Below are positions 4,970-8,029 of a stretch of 8,029 bases of DNA, one piece after another (within the stretch, counting starts at the first letter, position 1; the number at the start of each line of letters is the position of its first letter). Source of the DNA: Candidatus Shapirobacteria bacterium (GTDB lineage: Bacteria; Patescibacteriota; Microgenomatia; VGLL01); assembly GCA_016866735.1 (NCBI GenBank), contig VGLL01000044.1:1-8029 (forward strand), read 5' to 3'. The notes below the pieces were generated by a model, which was not told where the DNA came from, did no database searches, and was given only the letters and a program-made list of their open reading frames with translations. The translations under genes and the position numbers were made by a program.

Positions 4970-6049
4970 AGAAAATTTCTTTTGGAGAGATCTTAGCCAG
5001 AATAAAAGGGCGATAAAGATGAGAATGACCATAAGAAGAGCGTGGAGTTTTTGGCGGCTGTTGAGGCTTAGGGCAACAATGGCCAAAACGAGGCTAGTTA
5101 GCCAATAAAAGACCGCGATCCTTCTTCTCCCCCAGCCGATTTTGAGCAGTTGGTGATGGAGATGCTCGCGGCCGCCCCAGACCGGGGAATGGCCCTTAAT
5201 GACCCTCTTTAACATTAAGTAGGCCGCATCAATTAGGGGGATGCCTAAAACGAGAATGAGCGTTCCCACTTTGGCGGTAGAGAGAATAGCAAGAGTGGCC
5301 AGAAGAAATCCGGCCAGACTTTTACCGCCGTACCCGGGCATAATCTTTTGGGGGTAGAAGTTAAAGGGTAAAAAGCCCAAATAGGCGCCGGCGGTAATAC
5401 CGGCCAAAATAGTTACCGGCCACTGGGTAATATCGGCCGAAAAGCGCAGCGACTGCAAGCCCAGGGCAAGGGCGGCGATGGCGACAAAACCCGGCAGTTG
5501 GCCGTCAACCCCGCCGGACCAGCCGACGATGTTCATACAGGAAACAAGCCAAAAGAGAGCGAAAAGATCAGAAAGAACCCAGATGCTTCTTTCTTCCCCC
5601 AAGAGCCAAAAGTAGATCCTGGGCTGATCAAGGCGGATAATGCCATCAAGGGGATTAGTAATATAGGCAATGCCGATGCCGGCCCAGATAACGGCAAGGC
5701 CGCAAAAGAGATTGGCGATTAACCTGAAGTATGGATTAAGGTTTAGGCGGTCATCCAAAACGCCAATAATGGTGGCCAAAAAAGCGCCGACAAGAATGCC
5801 AGTTAAATGTTTGTCGAGCGGCAGGAAGAACAAGGAGCTAAGCAAAAGGGCCAGAAAAATAGCAATTCCTCCCCCCTTGGGGACTGGATGTTCGTGGACA
5901 ACGGCCGGGTGTTTCTTGGCCTCTTTTTCCGGATAAACGAGCCAACCCAAGCGACGATAAAGGAAGATTACAAGCGGCGTCGCCAGAAAAGCAAGCAAAA
6001 AGGAAAGCAAAAAAGGAGGCAGAAATAATTGCCTGATCGCCGGAAGCAT
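4961..6049 (-). CDS. Polyprenyl-phosphate sugar-1-phosphate transferase (MraY/WecA/TagO superfamily)
   Basis: A 362-residue polytopic membrane protein with about ten hydrophobic segments. It should transfer a sugar-1-phosphate from a UDP-sugar to undecaprenyl phosphate on the cytoplasmic face, starting a surface glycan. Motifs in order are HPVPKGGGIAIF (about 54-65), the Mg-binding GVLDDR with Asp99-Asp100, then MNIVGWSGGVDGQ (172-184), and the cytosolic HLHHQLL (296-302) typical of WecA/TagO rather than MraY. The third motif departs from the usual NxxNxxDGxDGL: the second Asn is Gly and the first Asp is Ser, with Asp182 kept. I chose ATG 6049 because a TATAAT box ends 7 bases before it; an upstream ATG at 6118 would add 23 non-membrane residues across that promoter and into the neighbouring gene. 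Precise sugar substrate unknown. Confidence 0.9.
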   Translation of the reverse strand: MLPAIRQLFLPPFLLSFLLAFLATPLVIFLYRRLGWLVYPEKEAKKHPAVVHEHPVPKGGGIAIFLALLLSSLFFLPLDKHLTGILVGAFLATIIGVLDDRLNLNPYFRLIANLFCGLAVIWAGIGIAYITNPLDGIIRLDQPRIYFWLLGEERSIWVLSDLFALFWLVSCMNIVGWSGGVDGQLPGFVAIAALALGLQSLRFSADITQWPVTILAGITAGAYLGFLPFNFYPQKIMPGYGGKSLAGFLLATLAILSTAKVGTLILVLGIPLIDAAYLMLKRVIKGHSPVWGGREHLHHQLLKIGWGRRRIAVFYWLTSLVLAIVALSLNSRQKLHALLMVILIFIALLFWLRSLQKKFSSE

Positions 6050-6056
6050 TGGGCTT

Positions 6057-6062
6057 ATTATA
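6057..6062 (-). promoter_or_regulatory. -10 box of the transferase gene promoter
   Basis: On the minus strand a perfect TATAAT (6062 down to 6057) ends 7 bases before the ATG at 6049, so transcription should start at or next to the ATG (leaderless). I see no convincing -35 hexamer; a TG lies 3 bases before the -10 box, close to but not at the extended -10 position. Confidence 0.6.
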
Positions 6063-6071
6063 GCGCAATTA

Positions 6072-6100
6072 TTGACAGAACACATTTTTACCGGTATTTT
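6072..6100 (+). promoter_or_regulatory. Promoter of the DUF3160 gene
   Basis: A perfect TTGACA (6072-6077) and TATTTT (6095-6100) are 17 bases apart. The ATG at 6108 follows the -10 box by 7 bases, which predicts a leaderless mRNA. The site faces the minus-strand TATAAT at 6057-6062, and the RNA polymerase footprints of the two promoters must overlap. Confidence 0.72.
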
Positions 6101-6107
6101 TATATTA

Positions 6108-8029
6108 ATGGAAGACAATAGTTTGCCGCCGGTGCCAGCGCGAAAATCAAATAAGGTATTTACAATTGTCTTAGCTGTCCTTGGGATCTTGTTTATTGTT
6201 GGGGTGGGCGGATTCCTTAGCCAATTAGGGGGGAGGAAGGTTGGCGAGACCGATAAGAGAACGGAAGAAGCGTCCGAGCTAATTGTCTCTCCGGCGTCTC
6301 AATTTGCAGTCTATAAAGAAGTTCCGGTAAGTGTCAGTCCCAAGGTGGCGGCTTATTCCGTCAGCCAGGATCTGGGCAATGTTACCAATGCCGGCGACTT
6401 CACTTTTTCCGATGAGGCGAGAAACCTTCTGATAAAAAATGCCTTTGTAGTCAGGCCGGCCTCTTATGACGAATTCTTTCCTCTTTATGAAGCGAACCGG
6501 TATGATCGCACGCCGAGTTTCATTACCACCGACTCGATAATTCATAATTACCGCCTCGTCTTTAACTATTTACTCAAACAGCTAGAGGAGCAAAAACTTG
6601 TGGCGGAGCTTAAACAGCTTAATACTGCCATGCTGGCAGAATCGTTAAGCCAACACAATGACTTAAAAGGAACCGCCTGGGAAAATGCGGCCAGGCGGAA
6701 TGTGGGTTTTTTTGCCGTCGGGAGCAAGCTTTTGGATCCTGCGGTAAACGTTCCTCCGGTAGTCGCAAGTGAAGTAAATCAGGAATTAGTCTTAATTGAC
6801 GCTCGCCAGGGAATAGCCGAATCACCTGTTATGAATTTAGGCGGAGGGCAAGATACCGTCATCGAAACTCCGCAGGGACCATTGCCACTGGAGGCACCGA
6901 AGGAAGATTACACGCAGTATATTCCCCGCGGCCATTACGACAAGACCGACCAGCTGAAAGCCTATTTTAAATCCATGATGTGGTACGGCCGGCTTACTTT
7001 CCGGATGAAAAGCGAAGACGAGATAAGGTCGGCCTTACTTATCACCCTGGCCCTTAATAAGGGAGATAATCGGGCCAGTTGGGACAAGATTTTTGAGCCG
7101 GTGAATTTCTTTGTCGGCAAAAGCGACGATATTACCTATTATCATTTTAAGGACTTACTGGATAAAGTTTACGGGGCGGGCGCAACAGTCCGATCGCTCG
7201 TAAGCGACGAGGATAAATTTGCTTCTTTTGTGAGCGAAACCAAAAACCTAGAACCGCCGAAGATAAACTCCATGCCGATCTTTCAGGCTTCGCTTCAGGC
7301 GGATAGAGAAAAAGAAATTAAGGGCTTCCGCTTCATGGGACAAAGATTCACCATTGACGCTTCCATTTTCCAGCGGCTTGTTTACCGGGAAGTGGGCGAC
7401 AAGACCAAGTCTTGCCAGGCGTATAACCCCGAAGAGGCCAGCTGTCTGTCGGGGGCGCGCTGTCTCCCCAAAGGCCTGGATGTTCCGGCGGCTATGGGTT
7501 CGGATGAAGCGCTAAATATTCTCAAAGGGCTGGGCGAAAATCAGTATGCCTGCTATCCGGAAAATATGGCCAAGATGAAGGACTATGTTGCCGGACTCAA
7601 CACCCATATTTGGACACAAAACTTGTATTGGGGCTGGCTGTATCAGCTTCGGCCGCTTCTTGGCGAAAAACCAAACGGCTACCCGGCATTTATGCGGAAT
7701 TCCGCTTGGGCGAGAAAAGACCTCAACGCCTTTTTGGGAAGCTGGACGGAGCTGAAACACGACACTATTCTTTACGCCAAACAGGTTTATGCGGAATTGG
7801 GAGGCGGGCCGCCGGAGGAGAAGGACGACCGTGGTTATGTGGAACCGAATCCCGGCGTCTACGGCCGTCTCGCCTCACTTCTGCAAATGACAAGCGAGGG
7901 ACTGGAAGGCCGCGGCCTCTTGGCGCCAGCGGCAAAAGACAATTTGGGCAAAATGAAAGAGCTGGCCCTTTCCCTGAAAACGATAGCCGAGAAAGAATTG
8001 CAGAATGAAGACCTGACGGACGCAGAATA
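6108..8029 (+). CDS. DUF3160 family membrane-anchored protein, N-terminal 640 residues (3' end outside window)
   Basis: The frame runs from ATG 6108 to the window edge without a stop. Residues 1-16 are short and basic near the end (RKSNK), 17-37 form one membrane helix, and the rest should lie outside the cytoplasm as a type II anchored protein. From about residue 85 the sequence follows the DUF3160 family: SFITTDSIIHNYRLVFNYLL (His146), later IWTQNLYWGWLYQLRPLL (from 501), SWTELKHDTILYAKQVYAE (His551) and EPNPGVYGRLASLLQM. The family is found in bacteria and archaea and its activity is unknown; the conserved Asp, His and Glu residues suggest a catalytic or metal site, which is inference. Four cysteines (436, 446, 452, 482) cluster in one insertion and could form disulfides outside the cell. 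The start is set by the promoter 7 bases upstream. Confidence 0.92.
   Translation, partial: MEDNSLPPVPARKSNKVFTIVLAVLGILFIVGVGGFLSQLGGRKVGETDKRTEEASELIVSPASQFAVYKEVPVSVSPKVAAYSVSQDLGNVTNAGDFTFSDEARNLLIKNAFVVRPASYDEFFPLYEANRYDRTPSFITTDSIIHNYRLVFNYLLKQLEEQKLVAELKQLNTAMLAESLSQHNDLKGTAWENAARRNVGFFAVGSKLLDPAVNVPPVVASEVNQELVLIDARQGIAESPVMNLGGGQDTVIETPQGPLPLEAPKEDYTQYIPRGHYDKTDQLKAYFKSMMWYGRLTFRMKSEDEIRSALLITLALNKGDNRASWDKIFEPVNFFVGKSDDITYYHFKDLLDKVYGAGATVRSLVSDEDKFASFVSETKNLEPPKINSMPIFQASLQADREKEIKGFRFMGQRFTIDASIFQRLVYREVGDKTKSCQAYNPEEASCLSGARCLPKGLDVPAAMGSDEALNILKGLGENQYACYPENMAKMKDYVAGLNTHIWTQNLYWGWLYQLRPLLGEKPNGYPAFMRNSAWARKDLNAFLGSWTELKHDTILYAKQVYAELGGGPPEEKDDRGYVEPNPGVYGRLASLLQMTSEGLEGRGLLAPAAKDNLGKMKELALSLKTIAEKELQNEDLTDAE

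Noticed and set aside
5498..6028. Overlapping plus-strand open frames opposite the transferase gene
   Set aside because: They are antisense to clear membrane segments and motifs of the transferase and have low-complexity, lysine-rich shadow composition.
6050..6118. Upstream ATG at 6118 as the transferase start
   Set aside because: It would place the start inside the DUF3160 coding region and upstream of the gene's own TATAAT box, adding 23 residues unlike the family N-terminus.

Overview
This 8 kb window looks like a bacterial chromosome segment. My best guess is a Candidate Phyla Radiation (Patescibacteria) genome or a similar small-genome lineage. That rests on inference from the mix of genes: a large membrane-anchored DUF3160 protein, a TagO/WecA-type transferase, small orphan metallopeptidase-like proteins, and starts without Shine-Dalgarno sequences. 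TGA is used as a stop codon (ends of the genes at 695-1279 and 4961-6049), so the UGA-to-glycine code of some CPR lineages does not apply here.

Left part (1 to about 4900, AT-richer, accessory in character). All genes here are on the + strand. They are the 3' end of a TylF/MycF-type sugar O-methyltransferase (1-405), a histidine phosphatase with a small orphan gene behind it (695-1279, 1296-1589), a HELIH-motif zincin-like protein (1861-2961), a second zincin-like protein with a degenerate EExxH motif (3371-4045), and a membrane protein with a C-terminal carbohydrate-binding-like domain (4145-4894). The gaps at 406-694, 1590-1860 and 2962-3370 carry copies of one dispersed repeat at 461-578, 1741-1825, 2976-3054 and 3055-3198. 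Read on the minus strand, the repeat resembles a short remnant of a transposase N-terminus, and it contains several small palindromes. This suggests a segment built up or reshuffled with mobile DNA.

Right part (about 4950 to 8029, GC-richer, more core-like). A minus-strand polyprenyl-phosphate sugar-1-phosphate transferase (4961-6049) and a plus-strand DUF3160 protein (6108 to beyond the window end) diverge from a 58-bp region with face-to-face promoters. A pair of stem-loops at 4930-4969 separates the convergent ends of the two parts.

Functional picture. A sugar O-methyltransferase, a lipid-carrier glycan initiator, a membrane protein with a sugar-binding-like domain and a surface-anchored DUF3160 protein all point to the cell envelope. 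The phosphatase and the two zincin-like proteins have no obvious link to that theme. Promoters sit unusually close to start codons: for four genes the -10 box ends 6 to 9 bases before the ATG, which predicts leaderless or nearly leaderless mRNAs. I found no CRISPR array, tRNA, rRNA or intact insertion sequence.
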